Source: Pseudomonadota bacterium
GTDB taxonomy: Bacteria; Pseudomonadota; Gammaproteobacteria; Burkholderiales; Burkholderiaceae_C
DNA: 27,106 nt
NCBI GenBank assembly: GCA_023435325.1
Contig: JAEYRT010000100.1
Location: 1 to 27,106 of the forward strand
Direction of reading: 5' to 3'
Shown here: positions 1 through 6,485 of the stretch, in pieces
Layout of the letters: each line of letters opens with the position of its first letter
How positions within the stretch are numbered: the stretch's first letter is position 1
Position numbers and translations under genes: made by a program
Notes under the pieces: generated by a model
What the model was told of the DNA's origin: nothing
Database searches by the model: none
Seen by the model: only the letters and a program-made list of their open reading frames with translations

Positions 1-282
1 GTTTTGCCCAATGTGCCTACACTGGCTGAAGTTGGTGCCCCTGGCGTGAACCGCATGGCCTACTACGGCGTGATCGGCCCCAAGGGCATGCCCAAGGAGA
101 TCGTGGACAAGGTGAACCAGGCCGTACACAAGGTGCTGCAGGACCCTGCCATTCGCAAGCGCATTGAAGACACCGGCTCCCTGATCGTGGCCGGCAGCCC
201 TGAAAAGTTTGCCGAGGAAATCAAGGCCGAATACACCGCCTACAAGGAAGTGGTGGAAAAGCAAAAGCTGACCATGGACTGA
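1..282 (+). CDS. Bug/TctC-family periplasmic substrate-binding protein, C-terminal fragment (5' end outside window)
   Basis: The reading frame is open from the first base and stops with TGA at 280-282, so only about 93 C-terminal residues are present. The motif PNVPTLAEVG, followed by GVIGPKGMPKEIVDKVNQAV and the late SPEKFAEEIKAEY segment, is characteristic of the C-terminal lobe of Bug (TctC) receptors. In this family the protein is periplasmic and binds small carboxylates, sometimes serving tripartite TctABC transporters and often encoded as an orphan. The ligand cannot be told from this fragment. The gene ends at a strong hairpin shared with the convergent nrd operon. The internal TTG/ATG codons near the window edge are not the true start. 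Confidence 0.9.
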   Translation, partial: VLPNVPTLAEVGAPGVNRMAYYGVIGPKGMPKEIVDKVNQAVHKVLQDPAIRKRIEDTGSLIVAGSPEKFAEEIKAEYTAYKEVVEKQKLTMD

Positions 283-304
283 TGATCCACCGCCTGCCGA
301 CATA

Positions 305-335
305 AAAAAGGACTGCCTTCAAGGCAGTCCTTTTT
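305..335. terminator. Bidirectional intrinsic terminator between Bug gene and nrdF
   Basis: An A-tract and a ~14-bp stem (core GGACTGCC / GGCAGTCC) with a three-base loop are followed by a T-tract at 331-335. The symmetrical A/T flanks let it work on both strands, ending the Bug gene from the left and nrdF from the right. Confidence 0.9.
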
Positions 336-358
336 GCTTGGTGCAGAGGGCGGAAAGC

Positions 359-1318
359 TTAGAAGTCCCAGTCCTCATCCTCGGTTGCCACAGCCTTGCC
401 AATCACGTACGACGACCCCGAGCCCGAGAAGAAGTCGTGGTTCTCGTTGGCGCTGGGGCTGAGTGCAGCCATGATGGCGGGGTTCACCTGGCACATGTCC
501 TCCGGGAACATGGGCTCAAAGCCCAGATTGCTCAGCGCCTTGTTGGCGTTGTAGTGCATGAAGCGCTTGACGTCTTCGGTCAGACCCACGGGGTCGTACA
601 GCTCGGCGGCGTAATGGCACTCCAGGTCGTACAGGTCGTAGAGCATGGCGTAGGCCTCGGCCTTGATGGCCTCCTGCTCTTGGGCAGGCAGCTTGGCAAA
701 GGCCAGCTGGAACTTGTAGCCGATGTAGTAACCGTGCACGGCCTCATCACGGATGATGAGGCGAATCAGGTCGGCCGTGTTGGTCAGCTTGCCGCGGCTG
801 CTCCAGTACAGCGGCAGATAAAAACCGCTGTAGAACAGGAAGCTCTCCAGGCACACGGAGGCGATCTTTTTCTTGAACGGATTCTCTGCCGCCTTGTACT
901 CCTGCAGAATCAGCGTCGCCTTTTTCTGCAGCCAGGGGTTTTCTTCCGACCAGCGAAAAGCTTCGTCGATTTCGGTCGTGGAGCACAGCGTCGAGAAGAT
1001 CGACGAGTAGCTGCGGGCATGCACGGCTTCCATGAAGGTGAAGTTCGACAGCACGGACTCTTCGTGCGGTGTCACGGCGTCCTGCATCAGCGAAGGTGCG
1101 CCCACCTGGTTTTGCACGGTGTCCAGCAGCGTCAGGCCGGTGAACACACGGATCGTCAATTGCTGCTCATTGGGCCGCAATGTGGCCCACGAGGGGATGT
1201 CATTGGACAGTGGCACCTTCTCGGGCAGCCAGAAGTTGGCCGTGACGCGGTTCCAGATTTCCAGATCCTTCTCGTCGTCCAGGCGGTTCCAGTTGATGGC
1301 TTGGGTGATGGGGGTCAT
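359..1318 (-). CDS. nrdF: Class Ib ribonucleoside-diphosphate reductase, beta subunit NrdF
   Basis: This 319-residue protein is the radical-generating small subunit of class Ib reductase, which carries a dimanganese or diiron tyrosyl-radical cofactor in the cytoplasm. The expected ligands are visible: Asp66, Glu97, His100 (in FMEAVHARSY), Glu158, Glu192 and His195 (in RDEAVHGYY), with the radical tyrosine at Tyr104. The C-terminus DEDWDF is the usual NrdF tail that docks to NrdE. I chose the ATG at 1316-1318 because the conserved MTPITQAINWNRL N-terminus starts there; the longer open frame upstream overlaps nrdE and looks non-coding. It is the last gene of nrdHIEF, 20 nt after nrdE, and ends at the shared terminator. 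Confidence 0.97.
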   Translation of the reverse strand: MTPITQAINWNRLDDEKDLEIWNRVTANFWLPEKVPLSNDIPSWATLRPNEQQLTIRVFTGLTLLDTVQNQVGAPSLMQDAVTPHEESVLSNFTFMEAVHARSYSSIFSTLCSTTEIDEAFRWSEENPWLQKKATLILQEYKAAENPFKKKIASVCLESFLFYSGFYLPLYWSSRGKLTNTADLIRLIIRDEAVHGYYIGYKFQLAFAKLPAQEQEAIKAEAYAMLYDLYDLECHYAAELYDPVGLTEDVKRFMHYNANKALSNLGFEPMFPEDMCQVNPAIMAALSPSANENHDFFSGSGSSYVIGKAVATEDEDWDF

Positions 1319-1338
1319 CGCTTCAATTCCAGTGCGGG

Positions 1339-3471
1339 TTAGAGGGTGCAGGACACGCAGGCCGAACTCACTTCCGTGCCTTCGAGCGCCAACTGGCGCA
1401 GACGGATGTAGTAAATGGTCTTGATGCCCTTCTTCCAGGCATAGATCTGGGCCTTGTTGATGTCGCGCGTGGTCGCGGTGTCGGGGAAGAACAGGGTCAG
1501 CGACAGACCCTGGTCCACGTGCTCGGTGGCTGCGGCGTACACGTCGATGATGGCGTTGGGGCCGATCTCGTACGCATCGCGGTAGTACGCCATGTTCTCG
1601 TTGTTCAAAAACGGCGCGGGATAGTAGACGCGGCCGATCTTGCCTTCCTTGCGAATCTCGATGCGCGAGGCAATCGGGTGGATAGATGAGGTCGAGTTGT
1701 TGATGTAGCTGATCGATCCCGTCGGCGGAATCGCCTGCAGATTGCGGTTGTACAGGCCGTGCGTCATCACATCCTGCTTGAGCTGCGTCCATGTTTCGCG
1801 CGTAGGCAGTTGCATGCCGGTCCTGGCGAACAAGGCTTTGACGGTTTCGGACGTAGGCAGCCAGTCGCGGTTGACGTATTTGTCAAAGTATTCGCCGCTG
1901 GCGTATTGGCTGTCTGCAAAACCGACGAAACGCTGCTTTCGCTCCTGCGCCATCAGGCAGGAGGCGCGCAGGCAGTGGTAAGCCACGGCGGCAAAGTAGA
2001 CGCTGGTGAATTCCACGGCCTCGGGGCTGTCGTAATGGATGTGCTCACGGGCCAGATAGCCGTGCAGGTTCATCTGCCCCAGACCAATCGCGTGGCTGTC
2101 GTCATTGCCCTGACGCACCGAAGGCACGGAATTGATCTTGCTCATCTCCGACACCGCCGTCAGCGCACGGATGGCCGTTTCCACGGAATCACCCAGCTTG
2201 CCCCCGTCCATGACGGTAGCGATGTTCAGCGAGCCGAGATTGCAGGAGATATCGTTGCCAATGTGCGCATAGTTCAGGTCCTCCCCCAGCACAGAGGGCG
2301 TGTTGACCTGCAGGATCTCCGAGCACAGATTGGACATGTTGATGCGTCCCGCAATCGGGTTGGCACGGTTGGCCGTGTCCTCAAACAAGATGTAGGGGTA
2401 GCCTGACTCGAACTGGATCTCGGCAATCGTCTGGAAGAACTCACGCGCCTTGATCTTGGTTTTTTTGATGCGCTTGTCATCGACCATGGCCTTGTAGTGC
2501 TCGGTCACGGAGATGTCGGCAAACGGTTTGCCGTACACACGCTCCACGTCATAGGGCGAGAACAAATACATGTCCTCATTGCGTTTGGCCAGTTCAAACG
2601 TAATGTCCGGAATCACTACCCCCAGCGACAAGGTCTTGATACGGATTTTCTCGTCCGCGTTCTCGCGCTTGGTGTCGAGGAAACGCATGATGTCCGGATG
2701 GTGCGCGTTCAAATACACCGCACCCGCACCCTGGCGGGCACCCAACTGGTTGGCATAGGAAAAGCCGTCTTCCAGCAGCTTCATCACGGGAATCACGCCG
2801 GAGGACTGGTTTTCAATGCCCTTGATGGGGGCTCCCAGCTCGCGCAGGTTGCTCAGCAACAGCGCCACACCGCCGCCGCGCTTGGACAGTTGCAAGGCCG
2901 AGTTGATGCCGCGGCCAATGCTCTCCATGTTGTCTTCCAGCCGCAGCAAGAAACACGAAACCAGCTCACCGCGTTGCTTTTTGCCTGCATTCAGAAAGGT
3001 GGGCGTGGCAGGCTGGAAACGACCGGCAATGATTTCGTCCATCAGGCGCATGGCGAGTTTTTCATCGCCCCGGGCCAGTGCCAGCGACACCATCACCACG
3101 CGGTCTTCAAAGCGCTCCAGATAGCGCTTGCCGTCGCGGGTCTTGAGCGTATAGGCGGTGTAGTACTTGTAGGCACCCAGGAAAGTGGGAAAGCGGAACT
3201 TCCTGGCAAACGCTGCCTTGAAGATGCGTTCAATGAATTGGGGTGCATAGGCGTCCAGCACCTCGCCTTCGTAGTAGTTCTCGGTGCGCAAGTAATCCAG
3301 TTTTTCCTGCAGGCTGTGAAAGAACACGGTGTTCTGGTTGACGTGCTGCAGGAAGTACTGGCGTGCGGCCATGCGGTCTGCATCGAACTGGATCTTGCCC
3401 TGGGCATCAGGCAGATTCAGCATGGCGTTCAAGGCGTGGTAGTCCAGTTCAGTCGGGGTGTGCAGGTTCAT
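1339..3471 (-). CDS. nrdE: Class Ib ribonucleoside-diphosphate reductase, alpha subunit NrdE
   Basis: This 710-residue protein is the catalytic subunit that reduces ribonucleoside diphosphates to deoxy forms. The active-site signature NLCSEI gives Asn381, Cys383 (thiyl radical) and Glu385. The redox pair is Cys173 (VSCFLL) and Cys410 (ISCNLGS), and the C-terminal shuttle cysteines are Cys705/Cys708 (CVSC). There is no N-terminal ATP-cone, as is typical for class Ib enzymes and their weak or absent dATP activity inhibition. The start codon overlaps the nrdI stop by 4 nt (ATGA), indicating translational coupling. Electrons are expected from NrdH, encoded two genes upstream. No broken motif was seen. 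Confidence 0.97.
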   Translation of the reverse strand: MNLHTPTELDYHALNAMLNLPDAQGKIQFDADRMAARQYFLQHVNQNTVFFHSLQEKLDYLRTENYYEGEVLDAYAPQFIERIFKAAFARKFRFPTFLGAYKYYTAYTLKTRDGKRYLERFEDRVVMVSLALARGDEKLAMRLMDEIIAGRFQPATPTFLNAGKKQRGELVSCFLLRLEDNMESIGRGINSALQLSKRGGGVALLLSNLRELGAPIKGIENQSSGVIPVMKLLEDGFSYANQLGARQGAGAVYLNAHHPDIMRFLDTKRENADEKIRIKTLSLGVVIPDITFELAKRNEDMYLFSPYDVERVYGKPFADISVTEHYKAMVDDKRIKKTKIKAREFFQTIAEIQFESGYPYILFEDTANRANPIAGRINMSNLCSEILQVNTPSVLGEDLNYAHIGNDISCNLGSLNIATVMDGGKLGDSVETAIRALTAVSEMSKINSVPSVRQGNDDSHAIGLGQMNLHGYLAREHIHYDSPEAVEFTSVYFAAVAYHCLRASCLMAQERKQRFVGFADSQYASGEYFDKYVNRDWLPTSETVKALFARTGMQLPTRETWTQLKQDVMTHGLYNRNLQAIPPTGSISYINNSTSSIHPIASRIEIRKEGKIGRVYYPAPFLNNENMAYYRDAYEIGPNAIIDVYAAATEHVDQGLSLTLFFPDTATTRDINKAQIYAWKKGIKTIYYIRLRQLALEGTEVSSACVSCTL

Positions 3472-3896
3472 GGCAATGCGTGGAAAGCAGAAAATTCAAG
3501 GTATTTGGAAAAGTGCCGGTCAATGGCCTGCAGACGTTGCCAGTCTGTGGTGGTACCACTCATCTCAACGCGCAGCAGCACAGGTACATCGCATTTGCGC
3601 GCCACCACATCGGCAGCCTGTGCAAACGAAGCGCCAAAGTTGCGATCACCACAGCCAACGACGGCACGCAGCCACTGGCGCCGTTCGGGCGCGTTCAGAA
3701 AGCGGATCACGGCCTTGGGCACAGCACCTTTGCCCGTACTGTCACCAAACGACGGGGTGACCAGCACAAACGGTCCGTCCACGGCAGGCATGGGCGCATC
3801 CACTTCGCGCGGAATGCGCAGTGCCGGAAGACCAGCATGGCGCAGCAGCCTGTCGGTATTGCCGGATCTGGAGGAGTAATACATCCAGCGGGCCAT
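3468..3896 (-). CDS. nrdI: NrdI, flavodoxin-like maturation factor for class Ib reductase
   Basis: This 142-residue protein is a flavodoxin-fold FMN protein that, in the family, supplies the oxidant used to assemble the Mn2-tyrosyl cofactor of NrdF. The phosphate-binding loop SSRSGNT is at residues 8-14, followed by the TPSFGDSTGKGAVP segment (about 47-60) and GCGDRNFG (81-88), both standard NrdI landmarks. It starts 3 nt after the nrdH stop and overlaps nrdE by 4 nt, so the four genes form one tight unit. Its presence points to manganese use by NrdF, which is known for the family but not shown here. Confidence 0.95.
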   Translation of the reverse strand: MARWMYYSSRSGNTDRLLRHAGLPALRIPREVDAPMPAVDGPFVLVTPSFGDSTGKGAVPKAVIRFLNAPERRQWLRAVVGCGDRNFGASFAQAADVVARKCDVPVLLRVEMSGTTTDWQRLQAIDRHFSKYLEFSAFHALP

Positions 3897-3899
3897 GGC

Positions 3900-4127
3900 T
3901 CAGGCCGCGGCACTCAAGGCCGCCAGCCGGTCCGGGCGGAAACCGCTCCAGTGCTCGTCGCCCGCGTGCACCACAGGGACCTGGCGGTAACCCCAGGCCT
4001 GCAACTGGGCAGCGGCCGCCGGGTTTTGCGAGACATCAATGGCTTCATAGGCCACACCCTGACGGTCCAGGGTGCGCGCTGTCATGGAGCACTGGGGGCA
4101 ATTGGGTTTGGAATAAAGCGTGATCAT
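3900..4127 (-). CDS. nrdH: NrdH, glutaredoxin-like redoxin for class Ib reductase
   Basis: This 75-residue protein is a small redoxin that reduces NrdE and is itself normally reduced by thioredoxin reductase. The CPQC redox motif is at residues 10-13, the cis-Pro segment is QVPVV, and the typical NrdH ending WSGFRPDRL is present. It is the first gene of the operon. An in-frame TAA lies 18 nt upstream of the ATG, which fixes the start region. The only Shine-Dalgarno-like sequence is a modest AAGGG about 12 nt upstream (4140-4144), so initiation may be weak or structure-dependent. The leader holds a cobalamin riboswitch. Confidence 0.95.
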   Translation of the reverse strand: MITLYSKPNCPQCSMTARTLDRQGVAYEAIDVSQNPAAAAQLQAWGYRQVPVVHAGDEHWSGFRPDRLAALSAAA

Positions 4128-4275
4128 GAAGCCGGCTAGCCCTTATTCATCGGCAGGGCGAGGGGTTCTGATCGCCAATGGAAGAAGCCGTACCGCCTCG
4201 CCATGCAGCGAAGGTACTGAGTCATAAATCCAAGACAGCGTATACAGCCACCCAGGCGTCCCCGCCTGTACGGTT

Positions 4276-4307
4276 GAAGAAAACACGCAGCAGCCATTGC
4301 TGCAACG
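4276..4307 (-). terminator. Terminator-like hairpin, candidate riboswitch expression platform
   Basis: Just downstream of the B12 box on the minus strand is a 9-bp stem with one U-U mismatch (CGUUGCAGC / GCUGCUGCG, 4-nt loop). It is followed by the U-rich run UGUUUUCUUC. It lies about 10 nt past the aptamer and about 150 nt before nrdH, a sensible place for ligand-controlled transcription termination. The U-run is interrupted, so strength is uncertain. Translational control remains possible. Confidence 0.5.
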
Positions 4308-4313
4308 TTGCTT

Positions 4314-4515
4314 GTTGGCCGGTATCCAGACTGGTGGGCTTGGGTGGCACGCCTTCCCGAAGCGAGAAAACTTCAGTGGCTGCTTGTGTCACTTTGCGCT
4401 GCAGATGACAGCGCGCCTCACTTACTGTTGCGGGGGCAGTTCAGGTTAGCGCCAGACACAGCGCCTCCTGATTCCCGTTTAACGCCGATCCAGGAGCCTG
4501 GATCAGCGCACCAAC
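4314..4515 (-). promoter_or_regulatory. Cobalamin (B12) riboswitch upstream of nrdHIEF
   Basis: Read on the minus strand, the stretch contains the conserved cobalamin-aptamer blocks in the right order. These are AACGGGAAUC, then ACUGCCCCCGCAAC with AGUAAG (4424-4440 region), GCAGCCACUG, CGGGAAGGC, and the B12 box AGUCUGGAUACCGGCC (4317-4332). The ends pair as GUUGG (4511-4515) with CCAAC (4314-4318), giving a closing P1 helix and a ~202-nt aptamer. An extra perfect hairpin, GAUCCAG-loop-CUGGAUC (4487-4504), sits near the 5' side. In known cases adenosylcobalamin binding lowers expression of the downstream gene. Here that would repress a B12-independent ribonucleotide reductase. The identification rests on matches to the known consensus; no covariance search was run. 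Confidence 0.93.
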
Positions 4516-4522
4516 GCAGGCC

Positions 4523-4528
4523 ATTCTA
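4523..4528 (-). promoter_or_regulatory. Possible -10 element for the nrd leader transcript
   Basis: TAGAAT on the minus strand matches the sigma-70 -10 consensus at five of six positions. A start 6-8 nt downstream would fall at the beginning of riboswitch P1. No convincing -35 hexamer was found at 16-18 nt spacing, so this is tentative. Confidence 0.25.
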
Positions 4529-4686
4529 CGTGCAGCTGGACCCTGGATTTAGCAGCAAGTTTTTTTATTTACCTTGTATCCGCTGCGAACCTTTTCCCCA
4601 TCACCTTGGCGACGCAGGACCGAAGGCTGCACGACTAGCATGCGTGATGGCACATGCCACATAGAACGACAGAGGAGACAGTACCC

Positions 4687-5070
4687 ATGTTTAGTCACGT
4701 TATGCTTGGAAGCAATGATCTGGAGGCGTCCGTCAACTTCTACAACGCTTTGCTCGGCGCCCTGGGTGCCAAGCCCGGTGTACAGGATCGTCACCGCTAT
4801 TTCTGGCGTCATGCAGGCAATACATTCAGTGTGACCACCCCCATCAACGGGGCTCCGGCTACCGCATCCAATGGCTTTACGCTGGGTTTTGCTGCTGAAT
4901 CCGTGGAGCAGGCCATGCAAGCCTATGAAGCTGCATTGGCTGTCGGCGGAACCGCGATTGAAGACGCGCCTGGCTGGCGAGGTGATGAGCGCCTCAAACT
5001 GTACTTGGCTTATTTGAGCGATCCTACCGGCAACAAGATTTGCCTGATGTATCGCCCACCGAAGCACTGA
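4687..5070 (+). CDS. VOC-superfamily (glyoxalase/bleomycin-resistance fold) protein
   Basis: This 127-residue protein has the start MFSHVMLGSNDLEASVNFYNALLG and end DPTGNKICLMY typical of single-domain VOC proteins, a fold of paired beta-alpha-beta-beta-beta units that usually bind a divalent metal. His4 fits the first metal ligand. The Glu common in the last strand (pattern DPxGNxxE) is not there; the segment reads NKICLMY, so metal binding may differ or be lost. The ATG at 4687 is preceded by AGAGGAG (4671-4677) at good spacing, which favours it over an upstream in-frame GTG-type start. It is a single gene ending before the 5152-5185 terminator. The substrate cannot be inferred. Confidence 0.88.
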   Translation: MFSHVMLGSNDLEASVNFYNALLGALGAKPGVQDRHRYFWRHAGNTFSVTTPINGAPATASNGFTLGFAAESVEQAMQAYEAALAVGGTAIEDAPGWRGDERLKLYLAYLSDPTGNKICLMYRPPKH

Positions 5071-5151
5071 TCCACGCGCGCTATCCAACCCCAAGAGGCT
5101 TTTCCCTCTTTTTGAGCAGGCACCTTTCGCTCTTCGGGTTGCACCACAAAC

Positions 5152-5185
5152 AAAAAGGCCAGTTGCCTATGCAACTGGCCTTTTT
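5152..5185. terminator. Strong bidirectional intrinsic terminator
   Basis: A perfect 15-bp stem (AAAAAGGCCAGTTGC / GCAACTGGCCTTTTT) with a four-base loop has five A's and five T's at its ends. It terminates the VOC gene on the plus strand. It could also end a short minus-strand transcript starting near 5318. Confidence 0.92.
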
Positions 5186-5301
5186 ATCAAGATTTGGACG
5201 GCGACTCTTACGCGATCACCGTTTTACGGCAGAACGTCTCTGCAGCTGTCACTTTTCTTTTTCTCGTCGAAGTGCTCGACGTACTGGCGTGAGATACAGC
5301 A

Positions 5302-5317
5302 TTGTTTGCGCAAACAA
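5302..5317. promoter_or_regulatory. Perfect 16-bp palindrome, possible operator
   Basis: TTGTTTGCGCAAACAA is identical to its reverse complement. It lies immediately downstream of a minus-strand TATAAT (5325-5330). That is where a repressor operator, or a stable 5' hairpin of the transcript, would sit. No regulator gene is nearby to name a binder. Confidence 0.4.
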
Positions 5318-5324
5318 CCCGTGA

Positions 5325-5330
5325 ATTATA
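5325..5330 (-). promoter_or_regulatory. Possible -10 box (TATAAT) of a minus-strand promoter
   Basis: The hexamer is a perfect consensus match on the minus strand. The -35 region at 17-nt spacing (AAGTGC) is poor, so the call depends on its position ahead of the palindrome and terminator. Confidence 0.3.
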
Positions 5331-5650
5331 AGAATCTTTCCTTATATGCACTTCTTACATAAAGAAAGACCCCACACACGTGTTGCCTCTCCGGCTCGCA
5401 GTGTATGGAAAATGCTGCACAACACATCTTCCGCCATAGACAGCACTGCTACCTGCTTCATCCCGCACAGCTGACACAAGAAATGCTCCTACAACATGTG
5501 GCGAGCCTGTTCTGGTCTTCCGTTGAGGCTTCTGCCTCCATTCCGCAGCAAACCGTGCCGAAAAAGCTCGTGCTCCATACTTGGAGCCGATTTCCCCTTA
5601 TTCATCCCCTGGGCCTGCGTTGACGTACAGCCCTATCCACAGGAGAACGC
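5331..5650. other. Non-coding stretch upstream of the methyltransferase gene
   Basis: No coding frame looks conserved here. A TATAAG/CTTATA inverted repeat lies at its left edge, starting just inside 5330. There is a small GAGGC-TTCT-GCCTC hairpin (5525-5538), and the methyltransferase ribosome-binding site AGGAG is at 5641-5645. The promoter for the plus-strand gene should lie within it, but I could not pick one with confidence. Confidence 0.5.
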
Positions 5651-6253
5651 GTGCAATCAGCAAGCGACCAATGGTTTGACGAGGCGTATTACCAGCGCTT
5701 TTACTTTGACAAAAAGACCAGCGTGGTGGATCCCGAGCACATTGAGCGGCTGGGCACCTTTGTGTGCAGTTATTTGAAATACTTGCGCGTTCCCGTGGCA
5801 CGCGTGCTGGACATGGGCTGTGGCATCGGCCTGTGGAAAAACGTGGTGCAGGCACAGTTTCCCGGCTGCAGTTACCACGGTGTGGAGTTCAGCGAATACC
5901 TGTGCAGCCGCTTTGGCTGGGAACGCGGCTCGGTGGTGGACTATCAGTCCACCGAACCATTTGATCTGGTGATCTGCCAGGGCGTACTGCCCTACCTGTG
6001 TCCCGCCGACCTGAAAACGGCGCTGAAGAATCTGGGCAAACTCTCACGTGGCGCGCTGTATGTAGAGGCGGTATCCCGCGAAGACTATGAGCGCGACATC
6101 ATTGATGAGGAGCTGACCGATCCACGGCTATTTCGTCATCGCGCAGCACTGTACCGTCAGGGGCTGTCGCAAAGCTTCAGCGCCTTGGGTGGAGGCCTGT
6201 GGCTCAGCCGTCAATCTCCAGTCCCTGTCTTCGAGCTGGAGTGCGTGGGCTAA
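5651..6253 (+). CDS. Class I SAM-dependent methyltransferase of unknown substrate
   Basis: This 200-residue protein has motif I VLDMGCGIG at residues 52-60 and an acidic residue at the end of strand 2 (Glu79 in HGVEFSEYL). The FDLVICQGVLPYL stretch at 104-116 corresponds to motif II/III of Rossmann-fold methyltransferases. The start is the GTG at 5651, supported by AGGAG five bases upstream. The protein ends soon after a variable GGGLWLSRQSPVPVFELE strand, so it appears complete. It is monocistronic, with no functional partner next to it, and a long untranslated region precedes it. Target (small molecule, protein or RNA) is not deducible. Confidence 0.85.
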   Translation: MQSASDQWFDEAYYQRFYFDKKTSVVDPEHIERLGTFVCSYLKYLRVPVARVLDMGCGIGLWKNVVQAQFPGCSYHGVEFSEYLCSRFGWERGSVVDYQSTEPFDLVICQGVLPYLCPADLKTALKNLGKLSRGALYVEAVSREDYERDIIDEELTDPRLFRHRAALYRQGLSQSFSALGGGLWLSRQSPVPVFELECVG

Positions 6254-6286
6254 GCGCCTGGCAATGAAGGCCCGTCGAGATTGCAA

Positions 6287-6377
6287 TGCATCTGCGCAGG
6301 ACCCAGAGCAGATGCAGTTTGCGACATGAACGGTCCCCAATCCAAGGGGAAATACCCGCTTGTGGCTTTGCAAGCGG
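6287..6377. repeat. Three successive hairpins between the methyltransferase and Bug genes
   Basis: Three stems follow each other: TGCATCTGC/GCAGATGCA (6287-6295 with 6308-6316), TCCCC/GGGGA (6334-6338 with 6346-6350) and CCGCTTG/CAAGCGG (6356-6362 with 6371-6377). None has a clean T-run, so none is a textbook terminator. They could be a weak 3' end for the methyltransferase or a structured leader for the Bug gene. Confidence 0.35.
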
Positions 6378-6485
6378 TACTTTCATATTTACAAAGCTCT
6401 GCTAGGCACTGCCCCTCTGTGCGTTTGCCATGCCGCCTTCTACAGTTTCTGCACATCGACAACAGCGACAACTGCAGGAGACAAG

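Larger units (their letters stand above)
4128..4686. other. Divergent intergenic region between nrdH and the VOC gene
   Basis: This 559-nt stretch holds the riboswitch (4314-4515), its candidate hairpin (4276-4307) and a ~150-nt leader on the nrd side. On the other side a ~170-nt segment must carry the promoters for both directions. I see no convincing conserved ORF in it and no clear NrdR-box pair. Confidence 0.6.
5152..5318 (-). ncRNA. Candidate small transcript (sRNA or tiny mRNA), minus strand
   Basis: A perfect TATAAT (5325-5330 on the minus strand) is followed about 7 nt later by a possible start, and ~165 nt later by a strong terminator (5152-5185). No recognised protein lies between. 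One frame (stop at 5208-5210) is open back to a GTG at 5349-5351, but that GTG is upstream of the inferred start. Another frame offers a 17-codon ATG peptide. Internal structure includes the 16-bp palindrome at the 5' end and a CGTCGA/TCGACG hairpin. The -35 region is poor. No known RNA family was recognised, so this is a hypothesis only. Confidence 0.3.

Noticed and set aside
1319..1792. N-terminal extension of nrdF to 477 residues
   Set aside because: The extra part overlaps nrdE in another frame and is unlike NrdF; the family N-terminus begins at 1318.
2497..3879. 460-codon plus-strand open frame
   Set aside because: It is antisense to nrdE and nrdI, which are fully supported by active-site motifs; no domain is recognisable.
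4549..5094. 181-codon minus-strand open frame opposite the VOC gene
   Set aside because: The plus-strand VOC protein has a good ribosome-binding site and family motifs; the minus frame has no recognisable motif.
5208..5351. 47-codon minus-strand GTG-initiated frame (Ser/Thr then Arg/Lys-rich peptide)
   Set aside because: There is no ribosome-binding site, the start would lie upstream of the apparent -10 box, and no homologue is recognised; kept only as context for the candidate small transcript.
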